From Cololabis saira (taxonomy: Eukaryota; Chordata; Actinopteri; Beloniformes; Belonidae): a DNA stretch of 64,000 nt. The position numbers and the translations under genes are program-made. This document shows positions 19,901 through 27,788 of the stretch, in pieces. Each line of letters opens with the position of its first letter. Within the stretch, counting starts at the first letter, position 1. Under the pieces are notes generated by a model. The model saw only the letters and a list, made by a program, of their open reading frames with translations. It had not been told where the DNA came from and did no database searches. The stretch covers positions 30,898,125 through 30,962,124 of the forward strand of contig NC_084599.1 of assembly GCF_033807715.1 (NCBI RefSeq). Direction: 5' to 3'.

Positions 19901-22200
19901 ACACACACACACACACTCTCTCACTCACTGTTGTGTATCTGCCTGTCAGGACCTTTACAGCGGGCTGATTGGTCCGCTGGTGATCTGTCGCCGCAGCTGG
20001 GCCAGGTGAATGGATATAAATCTACATGTTGATACTAAAAGTGACAATTACTTTGTGTGAATTATTATATTTTTTTGAACACGGTGTGTCCCCCCCCCTC
20101 CCCCCCCCCCCAAAAATGTTGCTCTCAGGTCTCTAGGACTAAAGAAGGAAATAGAAGAGTTTGCTCTCCTCTTCGTGGTTTTTGATGAGAATGAAAGTTG
20201 GTAAGTAACAACAGTTTGACCTTGAAAGAACGACCTTCACACAGTTGGACACCTTTTCATTATCATATACTTGGAAGCATCATTTAACTTTTTTGGCTTT
20301 GATACAGACTCTTATACAGAGTTTAGTATAATGTAACCTGCAGCAGTTTCATAAGAAACAGTGGAAAAAAAAACCGACATATATTTTATGTGTATATATA
20401 TTTTACTCTAGGTATCTGGATGAAAACATCAGGAATCACGTCAACAACCCACGTCCAAATTTAAAGGATGAAGATGACTTTATAGAGAGCAATAAAATGC
20501 ACGGTGAGGAAAGCACACACTATTACGTTCATAAACCCTTTATTCCCTCTCTAAATGATTTTTAGTTTTGTGTTTGAAAATGTCTAGTCTTTAAAAGCCT
20601 GAAGAATCACAATTGTTTTAATAGACTACATCAAAATTGTACAAGAGTTTCTACAAAAAAAACAACAACAAAAACAAAAATCTTACAACATTAAGGAGTA
20701 AATGCACCAAAGGGAAAAATAAAATCTCTCTTTAATTGTCAAAAGTCAGTATCTCCACTAGTATTAAATTGTGGTGAAACAAAACATACTTCTTTCCAGG
20801 AATTCTGTCATTTGTAGGAACATTTCTCATTATAAAGTAGCACACATAAATGCAAATTTACAAATAAGTGACACAATCTTCCCTAATTTTTAGCAGTTTA
20901 TAGGACAATCTTTTCACTGGCTATAATCCTACAAAAGGGGTTTTTATTTCAGTTTGTTGTCTTTGTTGAAAGTCAGGGGTTTCTATTCCTACGTAATACC
21001 TGGTGAACCAGTTTATCTTTGAGTTCAGGAACTCTACAAGTAACAGCCAGTAAAGATTTGGTTTGTTGCACAAGAACTTGAACTTGTTCTGTGTGTTTGA
21101 CCCAAGCGTGTATTTGAAAAGGTTGCTCAATGCTCATATATTTTGTAATTTCAAAGTTTTCTGCCCTGATTTCTGACTCAGTCAGCACTAAACAAACAAA
21201 CAATAAAAAAAAAATCAAAGAAAATTCAAGTCTTCAATTATACCCATGAAATAAACTGAACTATTGAGGAATGGCCATAAGGCATGTTTTATTGTCAAAG
21301 GAAATGTCTTTAAACGTTTCACCAGATTACATGTGTTGACTTATTCTCCTTTCTATTTTTTTGCGCAGCAATTAATGGTTATGTGTATGGAAACCTCAAT
21401 GGTTTGAACATGGAGGTTGGTGATAAGGTGTACTGGTACCTGATGGGAATGGGCAACGAGGTGGACATACACACTGTACACTGGCATGGCCACAGTGTGG
21501 AATATAAGGTATTTGAATAAAAAAAGGGCAAATAAATACTGTAAAATGCTCCCTCACTCAGTCACATAATGAAACCAAAACATCCCATTAAAAGAAATAC
21601 TCACTGTATCTGTTTTTTATGGGCAGATGGGTGGAGGTCCCCACCGCGTTGACTCTTATGAGCTGTTTCCAGCCATCTTCCAGGTAAATCTGCTCGCAAG
21701 ACATTCATTTATCTCAGTCTTTTGGAGAAACTGAGTATTTGTTTTTTGCTTAATGTATTTTGACACTTATAATAACAAAGCAAATAAAAAATACATCAAG
21801 TAAATTAAAAAGATATTAAAAGGAGGTTAAAAAGAAATGTTATTTTTAATAGGACGGAATAATAATAATAACAACAGTGCTGTGGACACGCTTAACGCAC
21901 GTTACCAAATGTCATGTGAATAAATTCCCAATAAGATTCGATTTAAAATTTCACCCTTATTATCTTGGTTTTTCTTCGTTTCCAGACGGTTAAGATGCGT
22001 CCTCAGTTTCCAGGCACCTGGCTGCTTCACTGTCACGTCACTGACCACATTAAAGCTGGAATGGAGGCGTTGTACAATGTCTTTGAAAAACGTAAGAAAC
22101 CAGCTTAACCCAAGAGAGAAATTCTGAAAACATGGAAATTAAAAATTATTTTTTCCCCTCTTTCTCCTCAACAGCACAGAGAAAGGGAATCATAGGATGA
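3399..22200 (+). CDS. cp: ceruloplasmin (secreted multicopper ferroxidase), 24 coding exons
   Basis: Ceruloplasmin oxidises Fe2+ to Fe3+ for loading onto transferrin and carries copper in plasma. The joined exons encode 1,073 residues (human: 1,065). Residues 1-21 form a signal peptide, followed by six cupredoxin domains with approximate borders at 22, 211, 366, 577, 726 and 910. Trinuclear-cluster ligands are all present: H124, H126, H184, H186, H1002, H1004, H1045, H1047. The domain-6 type-1 site is H999, C1046, H1051, M1056. The domain-2 site is H299, C342, H347, M352. In domain 4, Ile661 and Ser704 replace the expected His and Cys. The C-terminus ends eight residues into the last exon with no membrane segment, which excludes hephaestin and hephaestin-like 1. 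The start at 3399 has A at -3 and gives a compact signal peptide; in-frame ATGs at 3258, 3369 and 3414 are alternatives. All borders are GT..AG. Confidence 0.95.
3560..4918 (+). other. cp: cp intron 1
   Basis: 1,359 bp, AT-rich. I see no repeat border, RNA gene or extra exon. It ends in TTTTCATAG before exon 2. Confidence 0.7.
4919..5163 (+). CDS. cp: cp exon 2: domain 1 with first trinuclear His pair
   Basis: Residues 54-135. Contains the [15 protein letters not shown] strand and the SIHPHG motif, whose His124 and His126 match human His101 and His103 of the trinuclear copper cluster. Confidence 0.95.
5252..5464 (+). CDS. cp: cp exon 3: domain 1, YHSH motif
   Basis: Residues 136-206. His184 and His186 in FYHSHV match human His161 and His163. 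It ends with the conserved GLIGPLLIC strand and an AGAG|GTACCG donor. Confidence 0.95.
5877..5990 (+). repeat. tRNA-derived SINE fragment
   Basis: Contains CAGTGGTTAGAGCCGTG (tRNA B/A-box-like head) and GGTGCTCTGGTTTCCTCC, the pattern of the common fish tRNA-derived SINE. Degenerate and truncated. Confidence 0.5.
6782..8749 (-). CDS. L2 LINE reverse transcriptase, open but 5'-truncated
   Basis: About 655 residues are open from the truncation point to a stop at 6782. The first eight residues of the longer frame (from 8773) come from the surrounding hAT element. Visible reverse-transcriptase motifs are [55 protein letters not shown] and the catalytic CYADDVQLY, followed by the L2-type C-terminal segment ([22 protein letters not shown]). 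No stop codon interrupts it, so the copy is either young or has drifted little. With no endonuclease domain it is not expected to be active. It lies antisense in cp intron 3. Confidence 0.85.
   Translation of the reverse strand: MISARLCKKSGLTVHQLAYTDHLHQYKDALNSARSTYFSNIIHSDSSNPKALFSTINKLLKPSDNISNSFTVSKCNDFLSFFQSKIQTIYSNLTTSSTPSTSPPVSPLHLPTCFPPHLPTCFPPSTTQPLSHFSPMSSASLSTVMMGMKTSSCALDPIPSTFIKNCLPAISPLIINIVNSSFSSGSVPDTLKLAAVIPILKKPGPNPDTMNNFRPISNLPFLSKILERAVATQLKTHLISNDLFETFQSGFRSRHSTETALIKVTNDLLLSSDSGNLSILLLLDLTAAFDTISHTILLSRLESSLYITGSALSWLKSYLTNRHQFISINNCSSSTAPLSQGVPQGSVLGPLLFILYMLPLGNIIRRHRLHFHCYADDVQLYISTKSLTSATHSTLTNCLAEIKSWMHSNFLQLNYNKSDMLIIGPKSLTKTAHNFTLTMDNSILSPSTHIRNLGVILDNNLSFQHHVNHITRTAFFHLKNIARLHPSLSFSTAETLIHAFITSRLDYCNSILYGSTSKVLNKLQYIKNSAARLLTHTRSRDHITPVLQKLHWLPIPQRIHFKILLLTHKALHNQAPCYLTYLLHRYTPSRSLRSSDANLLSLPVRTKHRTWGDRTFSIAAPTLWNSLPKNIRDCTDLPAFKSHLKTHLYRTAFNV
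8344..8460 (+). repeat. G-rich minisatellite within the L2 frame
   Basis: About four units containing GGGAAACAGGTGGGGAGG, differing slightly in length. On the coding (minus) strand they add a Pro/Thr/Ser-rich repeat ahead of the reverse transcriptase core without breaking the frame. Confidence 0.75.
9294..9467 (+). CDS. cp: cp exon 4: start of domain 2
   Basis: Residues 207-264. Contains [12 protein letters not shown] and ends ESNKMH. Glu259 and His264 occupy iron-ligand positions of ferroxidase domains; human ceruloplasmin domain 2 has Tyr at the His position. Confidence 0.95.
9486..9527 (+). repeat. CA microsatellite in cp intron 4
   Basis: An uninterrupted run of CA dinucleotides right after exon 4. 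Confidence 0.9.
9580..9671 (+). CDS. cp: cp exon 5: domain 2
   Basis: Residues 265-295. [13 protein letters not shown] strand followed by GNE; Glu295 aligns with human Glu272. The donor is GAG|GTAATT. Confidence 0.95.
9753..10419. mobile_element. hAT-type miniature in cp intron 5, perfect 8-bp duplication
   Basis: Ends CAGGGGTGTAAAACTC and GACACCCCTG are inverted repeats. CTCTACAC flanks both sides (9745-9752 and 10420-10427), an exact 8-bp target duplication as made by hAT transposases. The subterminal GGGCCGC/GGCCCGCGGGCC motifs are typical of this fish family. No transposase is encoded; the 94-codon frame at 10127 looks accidental. Confidence 0.9.
10551..10713 (+). CDS. cp: cp exon 6: domain 2 type-1 copper site
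   Basis: Residues 296-349. [10 protein letters not shown] supplies His299; [10 protein letters not shown] supplies Cys342 and His347, with Asp346 before the His (Asn in human domain 2). Confidence 0.95.
10820..10958 (+). CDS. cp: cp exon 7: end of domain 2, start of domain 3
   Basis: Residues 350-395. AGM gives Met352 (codon 10825-10827) as the axial type-1 ligand where human ceruloplasmin has Leu329. Domain 3 starts with [14 protein letters not shown]. Confidence 0.95.
11044..11183 (+). CDS. cp: cp exon 8: domain 3
   Basis: Residues 396-442. Contains [19 protein letters not shown] and HLGILG, as in the equivalent exons of domains 1 and 5 (exons 2 and 15). Confidence 0.95.
11184..12078 (+). 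other. cp: first part of cp intron 8
   Basis: AT-rich intron sequence in which I recognise nothing. The rest of the intron is mainly the hAT copy at 12087-13176. Confidence 0.6.
12087..13176 (+). mobile_element. hAT-type element relic in cp intron 8, perfect 8-bp duplication
   Basis: The left end CAGTGGTGGAC and the degenerate right end GTCCACGCCG are bordered by exact 8-bp repeats GTCATGAC (12079-12086, 13177-13184). Both ends carry arrays of ACTTGAGTA/TACTCAAGT-type motifs. The interior at about 12330-12510 matches the inverted copy at 60916-61762, including the start of its transposase frame (ATG at 12480), but the downstream coding region is lost. Confidence 0.9.
13295..13435 (+). CDS. 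cp: cp exon 9: domain 3
   Basis: Residues 443-489. Contains [11 protein letters not shown], the same fold position as the domain-1 HxH motif but with Gln in place of the first His, as expected for a domain that binds no cluster copper. Confidence 0.95.
13530..13574 (+). CDS. cp: cp exon 10: 45-base micro-exon
   Basis: Residues 490-504, a Lys/Glu/Arg-rich linker. Found from the acceptor CTTGACAG and donor A|GTCAGT; phase 1 on both sides keeps the frame between exons 9 and 11. Confidence 0.85.
13664..13878 (+). CDS. cp: cp exon 11: end of domain 3
   Basis: Residues 505-576. Contains [23 protein letters not shown] and GPLLIC, the family signature that closes the odd-numbered domains. Confidence 0.95.
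13930..14120 (+). repeat. TTTA microsatellite and LINE/SINE tail in cp intron 11
   Basis: TTTA repeats (about 13936-13987), followed by CTCAGGACAATGCACATTGATGAAC, a sequence style common to retroelement 3' ends in fish. The family is not assigned. Confidence 0.55.
14127..14821 (+). mobile_element. hAT-type miniature (AGGTGTCAAAAGTA family), right end truncated
   Basis: Starts CAGAGGTGTCAAAAGTATTC and runs collinear with the complete copy at 49982-50671 to TTGTACTTCGTTACTTG, where the last bases of the inverted repeat are missing. Confidence 0.8.
14822..15736 (+). other. cp: rest of cp intron 11
   Basis: No recognisable gene or repeat apart from a short GGATGGATG run near 15213-15232. Confidence 0.5.
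15737..15887 (+). CDS. cp: cp exon 12: start of domain 4
   Basis: Residues 577-626. Contains [13 protein letters not shown] and DSNKMH. Asp621 stands where the other iron-site domains have Glu; His626 is kept. Confidence 0.95.
16071..16283 (+). CDS. cp: cp exon 13: domain 4, type-1 His lost
   Basis: Residues 627-697. In the segment [14 protein letters not shown] the type-1 copper His (human His637) is replaced by Ile661 (codon 16172-16174). Neighbouring residues align without gaps, so the loss is a substitution and not a misplaced border. Confidence 0.95.
16284..17479 (+). other. cp: cp intron 13
   Basis: 1.2 kb without recognised repeats or extra exons. Confidence 0.6.
17480..17684 (+). 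CDS. cp: cp exon 14: end of domain 4 (type-1 Cys lost), start of domain 5
   Basis: Residues 698-765. [15 protein letters not shown] has Ser704 (TCT, 17497-17499) where the copper-binding Cys is expected; His709 and Met714 are retained. Domain 5 starts [15 protein letters not shown]. The donor AA|GTACGT was chosen over a later GT because it joins in frame to exon 15. Confidence 0.9.
18016..18155 (+). CDS. cp: cp exon 15: domain 5
   Basis: Residues 766-812. Contains [16 protein letters not shown] and EEHLGLMG. Confidence 0.95.
18438..18566 (+). CDS. cp: cp exon 16: domain 5
   Basis: Residues 813-855. Contains [20 protein letters not shown] and AHGVKTES, very close to the human segment. Confidence 0.95.
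18567..19763 (+). other. cp: cp intron 16 with a LINE-like fragment
   Basis: Roughly 19300-19620 (GTCACAGAGGCAGCGGCCTA through CTCCTGGG-like and TGAGAGGAG blocks) resembles a retroelement fragment repeated in many fish genomes, heavily rearranged. The rest shows nothing. Confidence 0.45.
19764..19870 (+). CDS. cp: cp exon 17: domain 5
   Basis: Residues 856-891. Contains THTYAWYV and [14 protein letters not shown]. Confidence 0.95.
19950..20005 (+). CDS. cp: cp exon 18: end of domain 5
   Basis: Residues 892-909. [15 protein letters not shown]; ends phase 2 at an AG|GTGAAT donor. Confidence 0.95.
20129..20200 (+). CDS. cp: cp exon 19: start of domain 6
   Basis: Residues 910-933. [16 protein letters not shown]. 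The acceptor lies 18 bases after a poly-C tract (20091-20110). Confidence 0.95.
20412..20503 (+). CDS. cp: cp exon 20: domain 6
   Basis: Residues 934-964. Ends FIESNKMH; Glu959 and His964 match the human domain-6 iron ligands Glu935 and His940. Confidence 0.95.
20504..21368 (+). other. cp: cp intron 20
   Basis: 0.87 kb, A-rich stretches only; nothing recognised. Confidence 0.6.
21369..21508 (+). CDS. cp: cp exon 21: domain 6, HxxHxH motif
   Basis: Residues 965-1011. [15 protein letters not shown] supplies type-1 His999 and trinuclear His1002 and His1004. Confidence 0.95.
21627..21683 (+). CDS. cp: cp exon 22: domain 6
   Basis: Residues 1012-1030, a short in-frame exon (phase 0 on both sides) encoding [11 protein letters not shown]. 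Confidence 0.95.
21986..22091 (+). CDS. cp: cp exon 23: domain 6, HCHxxxH motif
   Basis: Residues 1031-1065. [15 protein letters not shown] provides His1045 and His1047 (trinuclear), Cys1046, His1051 and Met1056 (type 1), and iron ligand Asp1050. Confidence 0.95.
22175..22200 (+). CDS. cp: cp exon 24: C-terminus and stop
   Basis: The last eight residues, ending PQRKGIIG, then TGA. There is no hydrophobic anchor, which fits a secreted protein. If the upstream donor is skipped, reading on into the intron gives a stop after a few codons with a similarly soluble end. Confidence 0.85.
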
Positions 22201-22420
22201 GCTGCTGATGAGAAGACAGTCAGGGACACGTTAAATGTTGGTTTTTATGTGCCTAATTAACCGGACAAACTTGTTTGTAAAATCTGTCTAATGTGAAGAG
22301 CTTGCGGCACAAACTGCAAACAGAATCAATCCCTCATGTTATCATGTATGTCAAGCATCCAATAGGTGTTTTGGGATTTTTGAACAGTGAAAACTGCCTG
22401 ATACATTGTGAACATTTTTA

Positions 22421-22426
22421 AATAAA
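22421..22426 (+). terminator. cp: cp polyadenylation signal
   Basis: Canonical AATAAA 221 bases after the stop codon, predicting a 3' UTR of about 240 bases. Confidence 0.75.
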
Positions 22427-22839
22427 TGAATTTTAAAGCTTGGAACTTTAACTCATGTCTTAGTATGTATTATTATTATGTATTATTATCATGTATGAAT
22501 CATATAAACAACCTTGGTCTTGTAGCCACAACACAGAGTACTGTAAATCTGTCTGCATTTAGAAGCATGTACAACTTGACAGTGTTTAGTGCTGTTTGAT
22601 AACACAATTAGGAACAAATTCCTCATCTCAATTTATTTATTTACTTTTTCATTAAAATGGCATTCCCCTTGAGACGAGGGGAAACATTTTCACTGAAGTT
22701 TTTTTGTGTATCAGTGCTCTGCTTAAGGGATTATGCCTGTCCACATAGTTTAATAAGTTAAAGTGTAATTTGTAGGTAACTGATCAATAAGGTAACAGTT
22801 GTACACTTTAAAAATGCACATTTAACTCACATGTTGTTG

Positions 22840-23420
22840 AATTTAATTTCAATTTAATTTTATTTATATAGCGTCTAATACAACAGAGTTGTCTCTAGAC
22901 GCTTTACAGAGACCCATACCTAGAACATGACCCCCGAGCAGTTATTACATAAACAATGGCAGGTAAAAACCCCCCTAGTGGGAGAAAAACCTTAAGCCAA
23001 ACAGTGGCAAGGAAAAACTCCCCTTTAGGAGGGAAGAAACCTTGAGCAGGACCAGGCTCGTAAGGGGGGACCCTCCTGCAGAGGGCCAGACTGGTGGGTC
23101 AGGGACAGCAGCAGCACAGCAGGCAGGTGGAAGCAGCAACGGGATGACCAGGGGTGGGGACCGCAGGCCAGCATGCAGCTCCCGAAGCTCCGGCCCAATC
23201 AGCAAGTCCCAGGTTGGGGTGCAGGGTCAGGAAAAGACTTGTGCTCCATAATGCAAGCTACAAGCCACCCACGACCACCTGCAGGTTTTATTTATTTAAT
23301 TTATTTATTTTAGATTCTTTATTTTTATAGATTCTATTAATTACAATACAAGTTATCTATAGACGCCTTCCAGAGACCCATAACATGACCCTCGAGCAAA
23401 TAAATATATATAAATCTCAA
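22840..23420 (+). repeat. LINE/SINE 3' tails, two tandem partial copies
   Basis: 22840-23290 has TTTTATTTATATAGCGTCTA, GACGCTTTACAGAGACCC and AAACTCCCCTTTAGGAGG, a very common fish retroelement 3' region. A second, decayed copy (GACGCCTTCCAGAGACCCAT) follows at 23340-23420. An inverted copy lies at 37451-37625. Confidence 0.65.
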
Positions 23421-23811
23421 ACATTTGCTGATTTTAAAAAGGTAGTGCTGGGACTTAAACCTTCTGTTCTTGCTCTATAGCACCACACTTGGTTGGAGGC
23501 TGGACTACATGGACCAAGAACTGTTACGTTGTTAATTCCTGAAATTTTAAGTAAAAATAAATAAATTGAAAAAAAGAGAAAGTGAAAAGATATAACCTAC
23601 AGAAAAACTGGAAACGCGCAAAAATATCAGGTGAAACTCCATGTGTATTTATTAGTTTTAATTTTTCCACAAATGTTTATTTATTTTTTTTTAATTACAT
23701 TATGTTGCTGATACTTGCAGTCACTCATCAACATCCTGGGATCTGGGGACTGTGGGGGTTTTGAGGGATTTTTCAGGCTCACAAATGATTTGACTTGTTA
23801 ATTTAAACAAG
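23421..23811. other. intergenic, nothing recognised
   Basis: AT-rich sequence before the tRNA-Cys-related array. Confidence 0.5.
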
Positions 23812-23882
23812 AGTCACCCAGATTGGAAGTGGGGACCTCTTGATCTGCAGTCATATGCTCGGCCACTGAGCTACACCCTCTT
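23812..23882 (-). pseudogene. tRNA-Cys pseudogene
   Basis: Minus strand. The anticodon-arm block GACTGCAGATCAAGAGGTCC and the D-arm TAGCTCAGTGG are recognisable. The T-arm has CTTCCAATC instead of GTTCAAATC and the acceptor stem no longer pairs. Confidence 0.75.
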
Positions 23883-24079
23883 TATGCTGACAGACTATTG
23901 TTGGGGCTTGAGCTGCAGGACCTGGCTCTCCTCTTGTGCATTGCACATGTGGAGTAGTCCTTCCATTTTCTGTTTAAGCTTTTTGTGGGATACCGTGACC
24001 AAGAGAAACAAGAATCAACATAATTCCACCGACAGTATCCAAGGCATTTTTCTTGTATATTAAGATATGACTTGCACAT

Positions 24080-25110
24080 ACAGGAGGAACACAAATTTAA
24101 ACCGGGGACCTTTCAACCCTCACTTAGGTAAACCCAACATCTTAGCGGCAACATTTCTTATACAGATGTGCGCTATTTGAGTAGAGAAAAAGAAGGTAGT
24201 GGCCTTCTTTAGTGAAGAAGGTATTGAGGAGATGAAGCAGCTGACAGCCTCACCGAATCTTCTAAAGTATTTTGTTGAAACATTAAACGCAACCTACTTT
24301 AACAAGGCAGTCAAGTGCTCTACAACTGAGCTACAGAAACTCCAGATGGTATACAGTCATGTTTCAAGGCTTGTTTCACAGAGTATAGACAATTTTTGAC
24401 TGTTGGACACTGGTCTTTCGGCACATAGATGGAAAGCACACATTTGAATTGGGGACCTGGTAGCCTAATGGTCTTCTTGGGTGTAGAGTGAAGCAGTTGA
24501 CATCCTCAATGTTTTCTTCACACTTTGCTGAAACATGAAATGCAATTGAACTGAGAACCTTCTGACTTTTTCTGCCAAATGTTGCAACACTTTCAAAGAA
24601 GATGCTGGAGACAAAATATCAGCTAAAATGCAGTTTGTATTTACTCTGCTTCTCTCTTAATCACAGATATGCCCCTGCTCTCAATCCACTCCGAATAGCA
24701 TTTCCATATTTCTTGACGAACATATAAAGCCTTTTTCTTCTTTTTAGTCCACTATCAAGCCACTCTAAGCTTTCAAAGCTTTCCATTAGCTACAGCTGGA
24801 CTCTGGCTGGCTCTCCCATGTTGTACCTTACATTTGTTGAGGGGTTGTTTCTTCTCCTAAATTGTACTCACGCTTTTAAGGAGTTATCATGGCCTGAAAA
24901 ACTGAGACTCTTTACCAAGATAATACTCCCGGGAGTACCTGAGGGAAAGGATTCTTTTGTTGTATGTGGATAGGAAATACAATAGGATGACTATGATATT
25001 CACATAGTGTATAAACTCAGATTTGAATTCGGGACACGTCAAGCTTCATTTTTGACAAGAGACTCTCGTCAACACTGGCAGCCTGTGGACGGCATACCCT
25101 CTACTGTATG
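24080..25110 (-). pseudogene. further decayed tRNA-Cys-like units
   Basis: Weak remnants in the same orientation: T-arm-like TTTAAACCGGGGACCTTT near 24094, TTTGAATTGGGGACCTGG near 24443, TTGAATTCGGGACACGTCAA near 25022, and a D-arm-like GCTCTACAACTGAGCTAC near 24317. The spacer text AGAGTATAGACAATTTTTGA near 24382 recurs beside the intact tRNA near 27260, suggesting tandem duplication of larger units. Confidence 0.45.
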
Positions 25111-25219
25111 TTTCAACAGTCCTCTGACCCAGAAACAAGTACAGAAAATGGAAGAACAGTATACTAGTAAGAAGATTGTATGGATAACCTTTTTTATAAT
25201 AGTGTCATGGACAAAAAGG

Positions 25220-26470
25220 ATGAATGAATGAATGAAAATATATTTATTTCGGTCAGGTCATTCATAATGTAGTCACCACTGAAAGCATTAGTTCACATAA
25301 AAAAACAAACAAGACCTAACCGAAAAGGAATAGGCTGAAGCTATTGCTTATTTACGCCTACCCTTCTCACATGATCAACTTATTCAGATCAAACATACAA
25401 AACATAATATAAAAAAATAAATCATATTGTTTACACAATCCCAAAACATAATTCCGTAATAGTTTCATCTACTGGATCCCTCATATTTTTCAAACACTTT
25501 AAACTTAAACAAACGTTTGAAAGCATAAATCGACTGGCACATCTTCAATTTATCATCAAGTGCATTCCATATATTTACTCCCCTTACAGTAATACATTGA
25601 TCTTTAATTTTAGTCCTAGACTTTGGTTTTTCAATCATACGATTCCCTCGAAGCTCATATCTACTTATCCTTATTTTAAACATGCTTACAATTTTACTAG
25701 GTAACAATCTGTTGAACACTTTGTACATTATCAGTGCTATTTTGTATTCCACTAAATCCAAGAATTTAAATGCCCTTAATTTAATAAATAATTCATTTGA
25801 TGGTTCTCTATAATTTGATTTTGTGATAATCCTTACCGCTCTTTTTTGAAGAATAAAGATCGGTTTAGTATGGGTAAAATATGCACTCCCCCATATTTCT
25901 AAACAGTATGTAATGTATGGAAAAAACATAGTGCAATACAAAATATACAAAGCACGCTGGTTCAACATATCCTTTACCTTATATAATATGGCTATCGATT
26001 TAGCTAATTTAGATTTGACATGATTAATATGCATCTTCCAATTTAATTTATGGTCCATGATGACACCTAAAAATTTTGTCTCAAACACCCTTTCTATTTC
26101 TTTATCTTCTATTCTCAATTTAACTACCTTATCTATTTTACGGTTCCCAAATATCATAAACTTTGTTTTACTTATATTTAAAGATAACTTATTTACATCA
26201 AACCATTTCTTTACGAGTTTCATCTCATTTTCAACAGTAGCTATAATTTCAGTTAACTGGTCCCCGGAACAAAAAAAATTTGTATCATCTGCAAAAATGA
26301 TACAATTCATACTTTTAGACACTTTGCAAAGTTCATTCAGATACAAAATAAATAATTTTGGCCCCAGCACAGACCCTTGCGGGACCCCGCATGTAACCCT
26401 CAATAACACAGAATCAGTTTTATCACAAGATACATATTGCCATCTGTTACTTAGGTAAGAACATTTATTT
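25220..26470 (-). mobile_element. LINE (jockey/CR1/L2 superfamily), 5'-truncated
   Basis: The minus-strand element ends in an (ATTC)n tail at 25222-25240 and is cut at its 5' side near 26470, directly beside a hAT fragment. The clade is not assigned; the 3' region resembles the relics at 37690-37950 and 44945-45270. Confidence 0.75.
25465..26470 (-). CDS. LINE reverse transcriptase, C-terminal part
   Basis: About 335 residues of open frame. It begins within the reverse transcriptase palm ([20 protein letters not shown], catalytic FADDTNFF) and runs through the thumb and C-terminal region (LGVIMDHKLNW, ILQKRAVRIIT). About 24 N-terminal residues of the longer frame (to 26541) come from the adjacent hAT fragment. 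The fingers domain and endonuclease are missing, so it is a dead copy. Confidence 0.8.
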
Positions 26471-26471
26471 C

Positions 26472-26564
26472 CAGGGGTCTTCATGTCCAGTCCTTGAGGT
26501 CTGCTGTCCTGCATGTTTAAGATGCTTCCCAGCTCTAACACACCTGATTAGAAATAATTGATTA
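26472..26564 (+). repeat. hAT-type miniature fragment (CTGCATGTTT family)
   Basis: Starts CAGGGGTCTTCATGTCCAGT and contains CCTGCATGTTTAAGATG and TAACACACCTGATT. The same family occurs at 35950-36137. Confidence 0.6.
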
Positions 26565-26565
26565 C

Positions 26566-27000
26566 CAGAGGTGTCAAGTAACGAAGTACAAATACTTCGT
26601 TACCTTACTTAAGTAGAAATTTTGGTTATCTATACTTCACTGGAGTAATTTTTCAGACGGCTTTTTACTTTTACTCCTTACATTTTCACACAATTATCTG
26701 TACTTTTTACTCCTAACATTTTAAAAACAGCATCGTTACTCCATTTCATTTCAGCCTTTAAAAAAAAAACTATCCAGTTAAATTGCTCCATCCAGATAGA
26801 GTGAATTTGGTTGTGGTTGTTTCAGATGTTCTTGTCCAGTTTTACTCTTACATCCGTTGCTCTCAGATTCCTGCAACTAAACTTGGATGTACATTCCAAT
26901 AAAGGTTAGAATAAAAGATAACATGCCTCTGAAGTTTGACTTTTTGCACCATTACAATACTTAGGCAACTAGTCATCATTGCTTCTGCTCTCTCTGAATC
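26566..27000 (-). repeat. hAT-type miniature fragment (AGGTGTCAA family)
   Basis: Inverted relative to the copies at 14127 and 49982: begins CAGAGGTGTCAAGTAACG and matches their reverse complement to about 27000, where it breaks off. Confidence 0.75.
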
Positions 27001-27094
27001 AAGTGAGCTGCAAAGTATCTAAAACATGGACAGGACTTGGAAAGCTCTCCCAGGGCTTTTTTCCTGTGGCCTTGTTAAATTTAATCTCATAAAC

Positions 27095-27166
27095 AGGGGG
27101 CACCCAGGCTTGAACTGGGGACCTCTTGATCTGCAGTCAAATGCTCTACCACTGAGCTACACCCCC
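27095..27166 (-). tRNA. tRNA-Cys (GCA)
   Basis: Read on the minus strand, 72 bases form a full cloverleaf. The acceptor stem GGGGGTG pairs with TGCCCCC (two G-U pairs), followed by discriminator T. The D-arm is TAGCTCAGTGGTAGAGC. The anticodon stem TTTGA/TCAAG closes the loop CTGCAGA with anticodon GCA, and the T-stem CCCAG/CTGGG closes TTCAAGC. Internal A and B boxes are good. One oddity is that no TTTT terminator follows within about 60 bases, so efficient Pol III termination is doubtful. It sits among decayed relatives. Confidence 0.85.
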
Positions 27167-27715
27167 TCTTGAGTTGCTGACATCCACAGACTCTGCGCTG
27201 ACATCCAGGTGGTACACAGTTTCCAGACAACAGAATGCTATTCTGAATAGGTTTCAAGGAGTATAGACAATTGTTGACAGTCGGGAAACCTGTCATCAAC
27301 AAGCCAGTTCACCAGACTGTTGATTAACAAATGACATAGCGGACTCCTATTCATTCTTTATGGAGTTATTCAAGCGACAAGTAGCTCACTGACTCATCAA
27401 GCCGTCCTGCAGATAGCTTGGATTCACTTCACATTCTTGATCTGGCCAGCAAGAAAAAGGTTTTGGTTATATGAATCAAAGTGAGAATAGCTCTAAAAGT
27501 CCCAGGGGAGAACATTTAAGGCTGTACTGAGTCTGTTGGGTAGCAGAAACCTTAGACCATCTATGTAGATGGTATGGAAAGCATACATCTAATTCTTAAG
27601 ATAATAACTACATTGTGAATGAATGACACAACTGGGCCCTTTGCTGTTTAAAAACAGTTGCCCATTCATGGGATGACATGTGTGGCTTTGTGTCAAGCTT
27701 AAGCACATAAACAGG

Positions 27716-27788
27716 GGGCACCCAGATTTGAACTGGGGACAACTTGATCTGCAGTAAAATGCTTTACAACTGAGTTACACCCTCTTAG
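27716..27788 (-). pseudogene. tRNA-Cys pseudogene, sister unit
   Basis: About 620 bp from the intact copy and sharing its 3' flank (CATAAACAGGGGGCACCCAG). The T-arm GTTCAAATC is good. The D-arm has mutated to TAACTCAGTTGTAAAGC and stem pairs are lost; the anticodon block CTGCAGA persists. Confidence 0.8.

Noticed and set aside
20091..20110. Poly-C tract before cp exon 19 as a regulatory element
   Set aside because: Most likely a polypyrimidine-type simple run near the acceptor; length may also be an assembly uncertainty.
3399..22200. Hephaestin or hephaestin-like 1 as the identity of the ferroxidase gene
   Set aside because: Those proteins have a C-terminal membrane segment; this gene ends shortly after domain 6 with a soluble tail.
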